Source: Pelomonas cellulosilytica
GTDB taxonomy: Bacteria > Pseudomonadota > Gammaproteobacteria > Burkholderiales > Burkholderiaceae_C
Reading direction: 5' to 3'
Assembly (NCBI RefSeq): GCF_021353265.1
Contig: NZ_JAJTWU010000003.1
Coordinates: 186,001-250,000, forward strand
Length of the DNA stretch: 64,000 bases
Position numbers and translations under genes: made by a program. Below are positions 28,707-39,400 of the stretch, piece after piece. A model generated the notes under the pieces. That model made no database searches. It was not told the DNA's origin and was given only the letters and a program-made list of their open reading frames with translations. Within the stretch, counting starts at the first letter, position 1. Each line of letters begins with the position of its first letter.

Positions 28707-29267
28707 ATGACACGCCTGTCCCGCGCCCTCCTGGCCCTACTGGCCTTGCTGTTGTCGCCCGGCTGGGCGTTGGACCTGCGGGACGGCGATGTCGTGCTGT
28801 ACCGCCATGCGCTCGCCCCGGGCAACGGCGACCCGCCGGGCTTTCAGCTCGGCGACTGCAGCACACAGCGCAACCTCAGCGACGCAGGCCGTGATCAGGC
28901 ACTGCGCCTCGGCGACGCGCTGAGGCAGCAGCTGGGCTCGCTGCGCGTGACGGGCGTCTGGGCCTCGCCCTGGTGCCGCACGCTGGACACCGCACGGCTG
29001 GCCTTCCCGGACGTCGACGTGCAGCCGCAGACCGCGTTCGCGTCGTTCTACGCGCAGTCCGACCGCGAGGCGGCCAGCCTGGCCGAGGCGCGCTCGCTGT
29101 TGAGCGGCTGGCGCGGCCCCGGTGTGCTCGTCGTCGTCACGCACCAGGTCAACATCACCGGGCTGAGCGGCATCTTCCCGGCTTCGGGTGAAGGCATCGC
29201 GATGCGCTGGATATGCGGCGATCCGGTGGTGCTGGGCCGCGTGCTGGCCGACACAGCGGAAAACTGA
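28707..29267 (+). CDS. periplasmic histidine phosphatase superfamily protein
   Basis: 186 aa with a signal peptide (ends LSPGWA). The phosphohistidine motif is YRHALAPG (RHG variant), with ASPWCRTLDTARLAF and a late His in VTHQVNITGL, as in branch-1 histidine phosphatases. Lies 64 bp after the PAP2 gene, so both may act in external phosphate scavenging. Confidence 0.82.
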   Translation: MTRLSRALLALLALLLSPGWALDLRDGDVVLYRHALAPGNGDPPGFQLGDCSTQRNLSDAGRDQALRLGDALRQQLGSLRVTGVWASPWCRTLDTARLAFPDVDVQPQTAFASFYAQSDREAASLAEARSLLSGWRGPGVLVVVTHQVNITGLSGIFPASGEGIAMRWICGDPVVLGRVLADTAEN

Positions 29268-29631
29268 TAGCGACACCTCCTTCCGAGAAGCCTTGTGAGG
29301 CGACGGGCTTCCACCAATGGAACTGTCCAGGCCGCGGCAGAGAATTTCCTCACGTTAACGCTACCAGCCCCGACATGAGCCGATGCGCCCACCGCGCGCG
29401 CCGAGCTGTCGGGATGGAGGGCGGCCCCACCGGCCTGCGCCGGTCCGGCCGGACTCCCGGAGTTCGAGCACCGCTGTCACGCGGCCCACGGGCAGCGGGC
29501 AGGCGCGTACCGAATCGACCCGGCGCCACGGTCCGGTAAGGCCTTGCTTCTTGCGACGGGCCGGCGGGCGCGACGCCGTGTCGCCCCTGCCGGCATTGCC
29601 GGATCGCCATGAAGCACTAGGAGACACCGAC
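29268..29631. other. 364-bp intergenic region before the GH30 gene
   Basis: No convincing gene is seen; short frames lack coding character. It holds the xyl-box-like site at 29353-29366. A GGAGA ribosome-binding site stands just before the GTG at 29632. The stretch is long enough for a leader or a small RNA, but I see no specific structure. Confidence 0.5.
29353..29366 (-). promoter_or_regulatory. xyl-box-like operator (LacI-family site)
   Basis: On the minus strand it reads TGGTAGCGTTAACG. The xyl-box described for Xanthomonas and Caulobacter xylan regulons is TGGTAGCGCTAACA, so 12 of 14 bases match. It lies about 265 bp upstream of the GH30 xylanase start. Position and match are seen; control by a XylR-like LacI repressor is inferred, since none is encoded here. 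Confidence 0.55.
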
Positions 29632-30858
29632 GTGAACCGCCAAGCCTTACACCCCTGGGCCAGCCGAGCCCTGGCAGCCCTAAGCCTCGCACTGGCTGCC
29701 TCAGCAGGCGCACAGACCGTGACCCTCAACCCCAACACCACCTACCAGACCGTGCGCGGCTTCGGCGGCATGAACGGCGCCGGCTGGATCGCCGACCTGA
29801 CGGCGGCCCAGGTCAACACCGCATTCGGCACTGGCACGGGCCAGGTGGGCCTGTCCATCATGCGCATGCGCATCGACCCTGACAGCGCCAAGTGGGCCAC
29901 GCAGCTGCCCACGGCGCAACTGGCCAAGGCCAAGGGTGTGACGCTGTTCGCCTCGCCCTGGACGCCACCTGCGGCCTGGAAGTCCAACAACAGCCTCATC
30001 AACGGCGGCACGCTACTGTCCTCCCGCTATGGGGACTACGCCGGCCACCTGCTGTCCTTCGCCAACTACATGAGCTCGGGCAACGCCGGGCTGTACGCCA
30101 TCTCCATCCAGAACGAGCCCGATTGGGCGCCGGCCTATGAAAGCTGCCAGTGGACGGGTGCGCAGTTCGTGAGCTTCCTGCAAGGCCAGGGGTCGCGGTT
30201 CGGCAGCCTGAAGGTCATAGCGCCGGAATCGCTGGGGTTCAACAAGTCGCTGTCCGACCCGATGCTCAACGACGCCACGGCCGTCCAGCATGTCGACATC
30301 ATCGGCGGCCATCTGTACGGCACCACGCCCAGCGACTACCCGCTGGCCCGCAGCAAGGGCAAGGAGCTGTGGATGACCGAGCACTACACCGACAACACCG
30401 ATGCCAACAACTGGACAGCAGCGCTGCCGGTGGCGCAGGAACTGCACCGCAGCATGGTGTCCAACTACAGCGCTTATGTGTGGTGGTACATCCGGCGCTC
30501 CTACGGCCTGCTGACCGAGGACGGCGCCATCAGCAAGCGCGGCCTGGTGATGTCGCAGTACGCGAAATACGTGCGCCCCGGCGACGTGCGCATCGCCGCC
30601 ACCGAGAAGCCGTACAGCGACGTGTACGTCACCGCCTACAAGAACTCGGCCGGCAAGATCGTCGTGGTGGCCGTCAACACCGGCAGCTCGCAGCGCCAAC
30701 TGGTGCTGACGCTCCAGGCCGGCTCGGCCACGTCGTTCGCGAAGACGCGCACGACGGCGACCAACAGCAACGAGTACGCCGGCACCTATGCCGTCAGCGG
30801 CGGCAAGGCAACGGCCTACATCGACCCGAGCAGCGTCAACACCTTCGTGAGCCAGTAG
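29632..30858 (+). CDS. secreted GH30 endo-xylanase (glucuronoxylanase-like)
   Basis: 408 aa. Signal peptide ending at SAGAQ, then a GH30 (beta/alpha)8 barrel with side beta-domain. The start has TYQTVRGFGGMNGAGW; the acid/base Glu is in SIQNEPDW (about residue 162), and the nucleophile Glu in LWMTEHYTD (about residue 250). These resemble GH30 subfamily 8 enzymes (XynC) that cut glucuronoxylan. The GTG start at 29632 has GGAGA 8 bp upstream. The C-terminal side domain has VVVAVNTGSSQRQLVLTL. Single gene under a possible xyl-box. Confidence 0.9.
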   Translation: MNRQALHPWASRALAALSLALAASAGAQTVTLNPNTTYQTVRGFGGMNGAGWIADLTAAQVNTAFGTGTGQVGLSIMRMRIDPDSAKWATQLPTAQLAKAKGVTLFASPWTPPAAWKSNNSLINGGTLLSSRYGDYAGHLLSFANYMSSGNAGLYAISIQNEPDWAPAYESCQWTGAQFVSFLQGQGSRFGSLKVIAPESLGFNKSLSDPMLNDATAVQHVDIIGGHLYGTTPSDYPLARSKGKELWMTEHYTDNTDANNWTAALPVAQELHRSMVSNYSAYVWWYIRRSYGLLTEDGAISKRGLVMSQYAKYVRPGDVRIAATEKPYSDVYVTAYKNSAGKIVVVAVNTGSSQRQLVLTLQAGSATSFAKTRTTATNSNEYAGTYAVSGGKATAYIDPSSVNTFVSQ

Positions 30859-30882
30859 CCCGCGCGGGCTGGCGCCAGCGGC

Positions 30883-31551
30883 TCAGCGCCGCAGCAGCGT
30901 CAGCCCGATCAGGCGCGACACGACCGCCGCGAGGTACATGACGCCGACGAACATCTCCAGGTTGGCCACGCCTCGTGCGACGGGGCGCAGCGGGATGATG
31001 TCGCCAATGCCGGTGCTCGACAGCAGCGCGAAGCTGAGGAACATCAGCTCCGTCCAACTGCGCGGCTGCTCGGGGTTCACGGCCGCCGAGAAGCTGCCCG
31101 GCTGCAGCGCCTGCAAGACGACGAATGTGTAGGTGAAGGCCCAGGCCAGCAGCGTGAAGGTGGCCCCGGCGGCGAACAGCTCGTCGGTTGTCGCCCGCAT
31201 GTCTTCCATCATGTAGGCGACGAGGCTGCTGGCCGCGTAGAAGTAGAACAGCGCCTCCAGCGCTGCCGACCACGGCAAAAGCCACGGCATGCCGAAGGCG
31301 GCCTGCAGCGCCAGCAGCACGATGGCCGGCAGCGCCAGGCACACGCTGACCCAGGTCAGCCCTGGCGTGCGCCGCACCATGCGTGTGGTGACGACGAGCA
31401 CCGCCACGCCGAAGGCACTGAGCGTCAGCCGGCCGGCCGGCGTGCCGTCCAGCAACGGATACAGCAGCAAGCCGGCGAGCTGCACCAGCAGCAGGATGGC
31501 CGACGGGTGCCGGCGCGTCAGCGCGAGATAGCGGAGGTGGCGGGCGGGCAT
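30883..31551 (-). CDS. two-pore-helix ion channel (KcsA-like potassium channel)
   Basis: 222 aa with about six hydrophobic segments. The C-terminal pore module contains the filter-like SSTGIGDIIP between two helices. TxGYG in K+ channels is here TGIGD, so selectivity is uncertain. The ATG at 31549-31551 is chosen; upstream residues of the open frame are not membrane-like. Convergent with the GH30 gene. Confidence 0.75.
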   Translation of the reverse strand: MPARHLRYLALTRRHPSAILLLVQLAGLLLYPLLDGTPAGRLTLSAFGVAVLVVTTRMVRRTPGLTWVSVCLALPAIVLLALQAAFGMPWLLPWSAALEALFYFYAASSLVAYMMEDMRATTDELFAAGATFTLLAWAFTYTFVVLQALQPGSFSAAVNPEQPRSWTELMFLSFALLSSTGIGDIIPLRPVARGVANLEMFVGVMYLAAVVSRLIGLTLLRR

Positions 31552-31591
31552 GCCGGCATTGTGTGCATCAGCCGCCCGCGTCCGCCCTCCA

Positions 31592-33445
31592 TCACTTGGC
31601 GGCGAGCAGCGCTTCCATCTCGTCCATGATGGCATCCATGCGCTTGACGACGGCCTGATAAGGCGCCGGCGTCGCCATGTCCAGGCCGGCGTTCTTCAGC
31701 GCCTGGTACGGCGCCACCGAGCCGCCGCCGGACAGCAGCTTCAGGTAGTTCTCGCGCGCGCCGGGCTTGCCTGCCCCGATGTCCTCGGCGAAGTGCAGCG
31801 CCGCGGTGATCGACGTGGCGTACTGGTACACGTAGAACGGCCGGTAGAAGTGCGGGATGAAGGCCCATTCCTGGCAGTACTGCGGGTCGATCTTCATGAC
31901 GCCCGCGGCGTCGCCGTGGTAGTCCTTCAGCAGCTTGCAGTAGATGTCGGTCAGGCGCTTGCCGTTGAGCGCCTCGCCCTTTTGCGCGGCATCGTGCGCG
32001 TTCAGTTCGAACTCGCCGAACATGGCCTGGCGGAAGAACGTGCCGCGCAGCCGCTCCAGCGCATAGCCGAGCTGGAACAGCTTCTCGTCCCTGCTGACCG
32101 CCTGGCCCTGCATGTACTGGCTCAGCAGCACCTCGTTGGCCGTGGACGCGATCTCGGCCAGGAACAGCGCGTAGCCGGCCGTCTCGTACGGCTGGGTGCG
32201 GTTGGCCAGCGCCGTGTGCATGCCGTGGCCCCACTCGTGCGCGAAGGTGCTGACCGACTCGAAGTCGCCCTGGTGGTTCAGAAACACGAACGGCGGCACG
32301 CCATAGACGCCGTCCTGGTAGGCGCCGCCGCTCTTGGCCGGGCCGGGGAGCGCGTGCATCGTGTTGGCCTTCAGCGTCGTCCGCAGCAGGTTCTGGTAGT
32401 CCTCGCCCAGCGGCGCGGTGGCCGCCAGCGTCAGCGCCGCCGCGTCGTCGAGGCTGTATTCCTTCTTCTGCGTGACGAGGGCCGGGTAGATGTCGTAGTA
32501 GTGCAGGTCCGGCAGGCCCAGCATCTTCTGGCGAAGCTTGAAGTAGCGGTGCAGCGTGGGCAGGCCCTTGTGCACCTCGGCCACCAGCGTGCGGTAGACG
32601 GCCTCGGGGATCTCGTTGCCGTCCAGGCTCATGGCGACGGCGCTCGGGTAGTGCCGCAGCTTGGCCATCGTCGTGTCGTCCTGCACGACGTTGCCCAGCG
32701 TCACACCGTAGGTGTTCTCGTATTGGCCGATGGCGCCGAAGAACGCGTCGAACACCTGCTTGCGCACGGCGCGGTCCGGGTGCTGGCGCAGCAGCGCGTA
32801 CTTGGTGCCGTCCACCCGTTCGGCCTTGCCGTCCACCGTGATCTGAGGCCACTGCGTGTCGACGTTGAAGAGCAGCGTGCGCACGTCGCCGGTGGCGCTG
32901 CGCACCGGTGCCAGCGCAGCGACGGCGGCCTCGGTGTCGGCGCTCAGCGTGTGGCGCGCTTGGCGCAGGCTGTTGCGCAGGTGCTCGGCATGCTTCTTCA
33001 GGCCGGGGTCGGCCTTCATGAAGGCGGCGATCTTCGCCTCGCCCAGCGACTGGATTTCCGGGTCCAGCCACGCGACCGCGCTGCTGTACTCGCCGCCCAG
33101 TTGCGACGCCAGGTTGCTGCGCTCCTGGTAGGCCGGGTTCCGGTTGTCGGTGGACTGCTGCATGCTGGCGTACACGTGCAGACGGTCAAAGCGCAGGTTG
33201 GCCTCGCTAATGGCGTCCAGCGCCGTGCGCAGGCTCTTGGCGCTCCTGCCCAGCGTGCCCTTCAGCGCGGCGAGCTTCGGCAGGTCAGCCAGCAAGGCCT
33301 TGCGGGCGGCATCCCAGTCGTTGTCGTTGGCATACAGCAGGCCGAGGTTCCAGGTCGTGGGCAACGGCTCGGCATGCAGGGCCGAGCCGCCGAGGGCGAG
33401 ACCAAGACACAGGACGAGGGCACGGGGAAAAGGCAGACGCTTCAT
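31592..33445 (-). CDS. pepF: exported M3 family oligoendopeptidase F
   Basis: 617-aa zinc metallopeptidase that cleaves short oligopeptides. The catalytic motif is HEWGH at about residues 403-407, followed by the downstream Glu region (LFLAEIASTANE). It has an N-terminal signal peptide (ends ALHAE), unlike typical cytosolic PepF, so it probably acts in the periplasm. The ATG at 33443-33445 marks the signal peptide. Confidence 0.92.
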   Translation of the reverse strand: MKRLPFPRALVLCLGLALGGSALHAEPLPTTWNLGLLYANDNDWDAARKALLADLPKLAALKGTLGRSAKSLRTALDAISEANLRFDRLHVYASMQQSTDNRNPAYQERSNLASQLGGEYSSAVAWLDPEIQSLGEAKIAAFMKADPGLKKHAEHLRNSLRQARHTLSADTEAAVAALAPVRSATGDVRTLLFNVDTQWPQITVDGKAERVDGTKYALLRQHPDRAVRKQVFDAFFGAIGQYENTYGVTLGNVVQDDTTMAKLRHYPSAVAMSLDGNEIPEAVYRTLVAEVHKGLPTLHRYFKLRQKMLGLPDLHYYDIYPALVTQKKEYSLDDAAALTLAATAPLGEDYQNLLRTTLKANTMHALPGPAKSGGAYQDGVYGVPPFVFLNHQGDFESVSTFAHEWGHGMHTALANRTQPYETAGYALFLAEIASTANEVLLSQYMQGQAVSRDEKLFQLGYALERLRGTFFRQAMFGEFELNAHDAAQKGEALNGKRLTDIYCKLLKDYHGDAAGVMKIDPQYCQEWAFIPHFYRPFYVYQYATSITAALHFAEDIGAGKPGARENYLKLLSGGGSVAPYQALKNAGLDMATPAPYQAVVKRMDAIMDEMEALLAAK

Positions 33446-33556
33446 GGCAGGCGAAGTCGAAATGTCAAAACCGCGGAGTGTCGCCCGAGCCCGGTGGCCT
33501 GACCGAAGTGACACCGGGTAAACCCCAGGCCGCGGCCTCGAACGACGCGGGTGCGC

Positions 33557-34681
33557 TCAGAACTGCAGGAAGCTGAAGCCGGCGCCCACGCTGGTCTGGC
33601 GGAAGTTGTAGTCCGTCAGCGTCTCGCCATAGCCGCGGAACACCTGCACGTACCAGCGCAGGCCGTTGGGCTGGTCGCTGAACACCGGGTAAGTCCACTC
33701 GAACTGCAGCGCGCCGTACTTCGCGCTCTTCAGCGTCGTGCGGTAGATCAGCTGGGCGGTGTGCTTGTCATGCACCCAGTTCACCTGGAACTCACCCCGA
33801 CCACGGTAGCCGACGAGATCGGGGTTGTTGTCCGTCTCCGCCGACTCACCGAGCCGCTTCAGGAAGCGTGCGACGACCGACCAATCGCCTCGCTCAAAGC
33901 CCGCCGCCGCGTTCACGCGGTTCCAGCTGCGCGACAGCGGATCGGACTGGCCGTTGGACTGGTGGGCCAGCCCCAGCTGCACGTACCGCCATTGCCAGCC
34001 CAGCGGCAGCCGCCGCCAGGACTCGGGCGTCGGCACGACGAACATCAGCTCGGGCTCGTAGTCGCTGTTGCGGAAGGGCTTGGAATCCTTGCCGTTCCAG
34101 ATCTGCCAGGTCGCCTGCTGCGTGAACGCCGCCCACACGTCCGCGCCCGGCAACAGCACGTCCTGGAACAGCTTGGTGCGCAGCGACAGCTGGAACTTGG
34201 CCTCCTCGCGCTTGTAGTTGGGCAGCGCGACTGGCTCCTGGCTGGGCGACTGCGGCGACCGGTTGATGCGGCTGGTGACGTGCAGTGGCAGCACATAGTT
34301 CGCGCGGTAGCCAACGAAGTTGAAGACGCCGCGCTTGTCCTGCGCATCCAGTTCCCAGTAGCGGGACAGCAGGCTGGCCGACCCGGCGGCCGGCGTGGCC
34401 TCGGCCGGCGGCGCATCCTTGGGAGCGAGCTTCGCGGTCGACGGGGCCGGCGCGCCGCCCACCGGGTTCTCGGCATAGGCCGGCGGCACGTCAGGCGCCG
34501 GGGCGCGGCCCATCGCGCGGTCGTAGCAGGCGAGCCGGTCCGTTGGCGCACCGATCTCGGCGCATTTCTCCAGCGCCGCCGGGTCCGCCGGCGGCTGGGC
34601 CAGCCCGGCCGTCGCCAGCGCGGCCGTCAACAGCCCGGCCACACCGGGCCGCCAAAGGTGTCGAGCTCGCGGCACGCGCAT
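33557..34681 (-). CDS. pldA: outer-membrane phospholipase A1 (OmpLA)
   Basis: 374 aa. Signal peptide, a Pro/Ala-rich N-terminal extension of about 70 residues containing two cysteines, then a 12-strand beta-barrel that starts ELDAQDKRGVFNFVGYRANYVLP. The catalytic His239 and Ser241 are in GLAHQSNGQSDPLSRSWNR, and the chain ends with an aromatic residue (FSFLQF) as expected for Bam-inserted barrels. Hydrolyses phospholipids that reach the outer leaflet. Confidence 0.93.
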   Translation of the reverse strand: MRVPRARHLWRPGVAGLLTAALATAGLAQPPADPAALEKCAEIGAPTDRLACYDRAMGRAPAPDVPPAYAENPVGGAPAPSTAKLAPKDAPPAEATPAAGSASLLSRYWELDAQDKRGVFNFVGYRANYVLPLHVTSRINRSPQSPSQEPVALPNYKREEAKFQLSLRTKLFQDVLLPGADVWAAFTQQATWQIWNGKDSKPFRNSDYEPELMFVVPTPESWRRLPLGWQWRYVQLGLAHQSNGQSDPLSRSWNRVNAAAGFERGDWSVVARFLKRLGESAETDNNPDLVGYRGRGEFQVNWVHDKHTAQLIYRTTLKSAKYGALQFEWTYPVFSDQPNGLRWYVQVFRGYGETLTDYNFRQTSVGAGFSFLQF

Positions 34682-34815
34682 TCATTCCTCCCATCGTTCG
34701 TCAGTCGACCGCGGCCGCCGTTGGCCGCGATACCGCCCGCGAGTCTAGGAAGCCGCACGCCGCCAGCCTGCCGGCGCGCAGGAGAAGCGCGTGTAGGCGG
34801 CGGAGAAGGGAGGTC

Positions 34816-36243
34816 TCAAGCACGCGTGTGGCGACGCCATGCAACGCCCACGCACAGCAGGCCGCCGGTGATCAGCATCGAACGGCTGCCGGGCTCCGGC
34901 ACCGCCAGTACGCTCATCGACCCGGCCTGCAGAGCTTGGAAGCCGCCCAGTTGCCAGGTGTCTTCGAACAGGCCAATGCCACCGCCGAGCGGTGCGGAGA
35001 CGTGGGCCGACAGCACGGGGCCGAAACCCGCGCTCATTGACCCGCCGCCCACGGTGCCCAGACCGAACACGTTGATGCTCGGGATCTCGAGCCCCGCACT
35101 CGCTTGCAACGCGCTGAGGTCCAGCGCCGCGTCGCCGCTCAGCCGGGTGACATTCGTGAGGTTGGCCACTTTCAGGAAGACGGTCGGCGTGATGACCAGC
35201 TCACCGGCCACGTCCGGCATCGTGAGGCTGATGTCGTCACCCAGCCGGGCCGTTAATTCTTGCCCGCCGGACAGCAGGTAGCGAACCCAGGGCTCGGCTT
35301 CGAACGTAAAGCTCTGGTCCAGGCTCAAACCGAGCCCGGTGGACAGATCGATCGTCTTGTAGCCGACGGCCAGCGATCCGAGTTGCACGCTGCCGTTCAG
35401 CGGAATGCCCAGCGCGGCGCTGACGATCTGCGACAGGTTCACGTTGGCCGCGAGGAAGCGGTCACTGCCGGATGCCCGCAGCACGCTGCCTTGAAGGCCG
35501 CCCTGGGTCTGGATCAGCGGCATGTGCGCGCTGCCGCCATACGGCAGCGATTCCGCCAGTGCGCCTTCCACGCTGCCGCCCAGCTCATTGGACGACAGCC
35601 CGACGAGACGTGAACGCGATGCCCCGCCGCCCAACGGCACCGTGCCGGAATAGCAGCCCCCCAGGCAGGCCGTGCCGCCGACCGCCGCGCTGAACGACGT
35701 GTCCAGGCTCAACTCCACAGCACCGCTGGGTGAGCGCGTCTTCAGCTGGGCATCGGGCGACAGCGTGTAGGCCGAGCTCAGTGTGATCTGCTGACCGGGG
35801 CGAGCCTTGTCCGGCAGCGTGAAGCTGGCCTGGATGGGATAGTCCACGGCGATCCGGCCATTGTCGAAATTGCTGCGGAAGTACAGCCCGGCCTGCCCCG
35901 CGGTATGACCGCCGAGATCCATGCCCCAGGTGCCAAGATCCCAGCCCTCGGAGATCACGTATTCGCCGCCGCCGATGCAGCCACCAAAAGCGCAAATGCG
36001 CGGCCAGCTGCCCTTCACGCCATCGCCATGCGGATGCGCGAAGCCCGAACTGGCGCCACCGCTGAGGTCCCAGCTCGTTCCGAGCAGCCGCATCTCCACA
36101 TCGAAACCGTTGCTGCCGCCCGAGCCCCACATGCCCTGGCCCTGCGTCGCAAAGGCGAGGTTGTTGGTGTAGCTCGCAGCTGGGGTGTTGCTGCTGATAG
36201 CCTGGAGGCTGGCGGTCAGGATGAGCACGCGCAAAGTCTTCAT
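34816..36243 (-). CDS. PEP-CTERM sorted extracellular protein
   Basis: 475 aa with signal peptide and a C-terminal PEP-CTERM tag: VPEPGSRSM, a hydrophobic helix and an Arg-rich end (VAWRRHTRA). The body is Gly/Ser-rich and beta-prone, with paired cysteines (CAFGGCIGGG; CLGGCYSG). Not otherwise recognised. The tag predicts export and cleavage by an exosortase, which is not in this window. The ATG at 36241-36243 starts the signal peptide. Confidence 0.8.
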   Translation of the reverse strand: MKTLRVLILTASLQAISSNTPAASYTNNLAFATQGQGMWGSGGSNGFDVEMRLLGTSWDLSGGASSGFAHPHGDGVKGSWPRICAFGGCIGGGEYVISEGWDLGTWGMDLGGHTAGQAGLYFRSNFDNGRIAVDYPIQASFTLPDKARPGQQITLSSAYTLSPDAQLKTRSPSGAVELSLDTSFSAAVGGTACLGGCYSGTVPLGGGASRSRLVGLSSNELGGSVEGALAESLPYGGSAHMPLIQTQGGLQGSVLRASGSDRFLAANVNLSQIVSAALGIPLNGSVQLGSLAVGYKTIDLSTGLGLSLDQSFTFEAEPWVRYLLSGGQELTARLGDDISLTMPDVAGELVITPTVFLKVANLTNVTRLSGDAALDLSALQASAGLEIPSINVFGLGTVGGGSMSAGFGPVLSAHVSAPLGGGIGLFEDTWQLGGFQALQAGSMSVLAVPEPGSRSMLITGGLLCVGVAWRRHTRA

Positions 36244-36446
36244 GGACGGACTCCGAGGTGGCAGTTGACAGTGCGGACCATCGTCGTGAGCAGCCCGCCC
36301 TGAGTCACCCACAGTTCTGACGGCTGCGCCGTCGACATCACCTCGATCGGGCCACCGATGCGTGCCCCACCCACTTCAGCCATTCCATTGCCGGCAACGT
36401 AGGCCCGTGGCGACCGCCCACCGCAGGCTCGCCGCGGAAACCGACC

Positions 36447-39400
36447 TCAGCCCCCCTCGCCCTCCCGCCGCAACGTCGCCACATAGGCCAGACGCGCCGG
36501 CACACGGATGTCGACGCGCGTGCCACGCGGCACCTCGCTGGCGACCGTCAGCCGGGCGCCGATGTGCCGGGCCCGCTCCCGCATGCCGGGCAGGCCCCAG
36601 TGGCCGGGTCGGCCGTCGCCTGACAGCCACTGGGCCGGAATACCCGCGCCGTCGTCACGCACGCTCAGCACCAGCTCCGTGGCGCCGTAGGCCAGCTCCA
36701 CCTCGATGCGGCTCGCGCGCGCATGGGCGAAGGCGTTGCGCACGGCCTCCTGCGCGATGCAGCCCAGCTGGTCGCTGACCGTGCGGTCCAGCGGCTGCGG
36801 CTCGCCGGCGCTGGCCACATGGAACACCACGCCGTCCTGCGCGAGCGCGTCGCCCACGGCCTGCAGGCTGGCCAGCAGATCGGTGCCCGCCACCTCGGTC
36901 GTGCGCAGGTCCAGCACGCGGGCACGGGCCTCGACGGCCACCTCATCGGCGCGGTCCAGCAGCAACTCGATGCGCAGCCGCGCCGGGTCGCTGGCCGGCA
37001 TGCCGCTGGCCACGCCCTGGATGTTCACGATCAGCCCCTGCGTGCTCTGCAGCAGCGTGTCGTGCAACTCGCGCGCGATGCGCTCGCGCTCCAGGTGCCG
37101 GGCCTCCAACTGGCGCTGCATGCCGCGCGCCAGCGCCTGCATGCGCAACCGGTAGACCGCCACGCCCAGGCCGAGCATCGTCAGCCCGCAGGCCCATGCA
37201 AAGGCCGGCGTCTGCCAGAAGTGCGGCACGATGCGGAAGGGCAGCACGGCCTCGTCGCTACTCCACACGCCGTCGCTATTGGCCGCGATGACGCGGAAAC
37301 GGTAGTCCCCCGGGCCCAGGTTGGCATAGCTGGCCTCACGGCGCGTGTCGGCGTCCTGCCAGTCGGTGTCCACGCCATCGAGCCGGTAGCGGAAGCGCGC
37401 ACGCTCGGCCGCGGCCAGCGTCAGTGCCGAGTAGCGGATGACGGCGTTGCGCGTGCCCGGCGGCAGTTCCAGGTCAGTGCCGGGCCGGTAGGCGTGGTCT
37501 CCCGCGCGCAGGCCCAGTATGTCCACGCCGATCATGCGCTCGCTGCGCGTGGCCAGCGCCGGGTCCAGCCACGCCACGCCGCCATTGGTGGCGGCCCACA
37601 GTCGTTGCTGCACGTCCAGCAGCAGCGTGGGCACGGACGGCGCCTGCAGCGCGATGCCCGGCAGGCCGTCGCGCCAGTCCAGCAGACGGTAGTTGGGCCG
37701 CGCCTCGCCATCGGCCGGCAGCGCGGCCAGGTCGCGCGCCTGCACCTGCACCAGGCCGCGTCCGCCGTTGAGCCACAGGTCGCCCGCCGGTGTCTCGACG
37801 ATGCCGGTCACATGCGCGAAGACGTCCTCATGCTCGGCCGCCAGCCGCACGAAGCGCCGGCCGTCGAAGCGCGCAAAGCCCGCCTCGCCGCCGATGTAGA
37901 CCTGCCCGCTCGCGCCGGCATGCAGGGCCGTTGTGCGGCCGACCCTCGGCCCGGCCGCTGCTGCATAGCGCCGCACGCTGTCGCCGTCGAAGCGCAGCAG
38001 CGTGTCGTCGTAGCCGAACCAGGCCACGCCATCCGGCCCCGCGGTGATCGCCGTCGGCAGTGCGCCGTCCGGCTCTAAACGGGGTTCGCGGCGCGCACCG
38101 TCCGGCCCAAGGTGCAGCACACCCGCGCCCTGCGCCGCCAGCCAAGCCCCGCCGCGCTCGTCGGGCGCCAGCGCCAGCACCGCGTAGTTGCGCCGCTCGG
38201 CATAAAGCCAGACCCGTTCACGACGGCCATCGCGCTCGCGCCAGATGGCGTCCACATCGGCCAGCCACAGCGTGCCCGTGCGGTCCCGCACCGCCGCGTG
38301 AAAGCGCCCTGCCATCGGCATCGGCCTGGGGTCGCCCGGCGGAGTCCAAGCCAGCGCGTGCCGGCCGCTGAGCGCCAGCACACCATCGCCCAACGCGGCC
38401 ACCGCAAAACCCTCGGGCTCGCCGGTGTCCAACGCCTTCAGCCGCTGCAGCCGCTGCAGCCGGAAGCTGCTGAGGCCGTGGTTGCTGCCCACCCACACCT
38501 CGCCATCCAGCCCCTGCACCAGCGGCACGACGACGTTCGTCGGCAGCCCGTCGTCGTGGGCAAAGGTCTCCATGTCGGCCACGCGAAGCGGCTGGCCCGT
38601 GGCCACGCGGGCGGCGTCACGCAGCCGGTGCACGCCGACCCCGGCCTCGGTCAGCCACAGGCTGCCGTCATCAGCGAACAGCAGCTGCTTGCCGCGCAGC
38701 ACCGGCGCGGCGGCGTCCGTCGCGGCGCCGGCGTCCTGTGGCGCAGCCGTGCCCGCGGGATAGTCCGGCAGCGCCCGCGTGCCACGACGCCCCTCGGACA
38801 ACCACACCCGCCCGGCGCGGTCCTGTGCCAGCACGGCCGCGCGTGAGATGACCTCGCCCGTGTCGTGAAACCGGGCGTCGCCCGGCGCCCGCCAGTAGAG
38901 CCGGCTCGTGCCCGCCACCCACAGCACGCCGCGACGGTCGGTGAAGACATAGTCGGCTCCCACGTCCTGGAATCCGAGCTCGGCGCCGACGCGCTGCCAG
39001 CGCTGCCCGTCGAAGCGCGCCAGCCCGTCGCCGGCCGCCGCCCACAGTGCGCCATCGCCCCAGCGGGCGAAGCGCAGCACGCGCCCGCCCGGCAGGCCCT
39101 GCGCCTCGCCGAACGGCGTGGCCCACCCGTCCCGCAACCGTACGGCACCACCGGCGAACAGGCCCAGCCAGATGTCGCCGTCGGGCTCAAGGTGCAATGC
39201 ATTGATGTTGTTGGACGCCAGGCGCTGCCCGTCCCGCAGCGGGTAGCGCTCGAAGCGCACGCCGTCGAACCGGTACAGCCCTAGGCCCGTGCCGAGCCAC
39301 ATCGCCCCGGACGGCGCCAGCGCCAGCGTCCAGATGTCGGCCGGCGCGCCCTGGTCCACCATCCAGCGCGCATGGGCGAATTCCGAGAGCGGCCGGGCCG

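Noticed and set aside
30859-30882. Palindrome after the GH30 gene (AGCCCGCGCGGGCT) as terminator
   Set aside because: Self-complementary but with no loop and no T run; kept only as a note.
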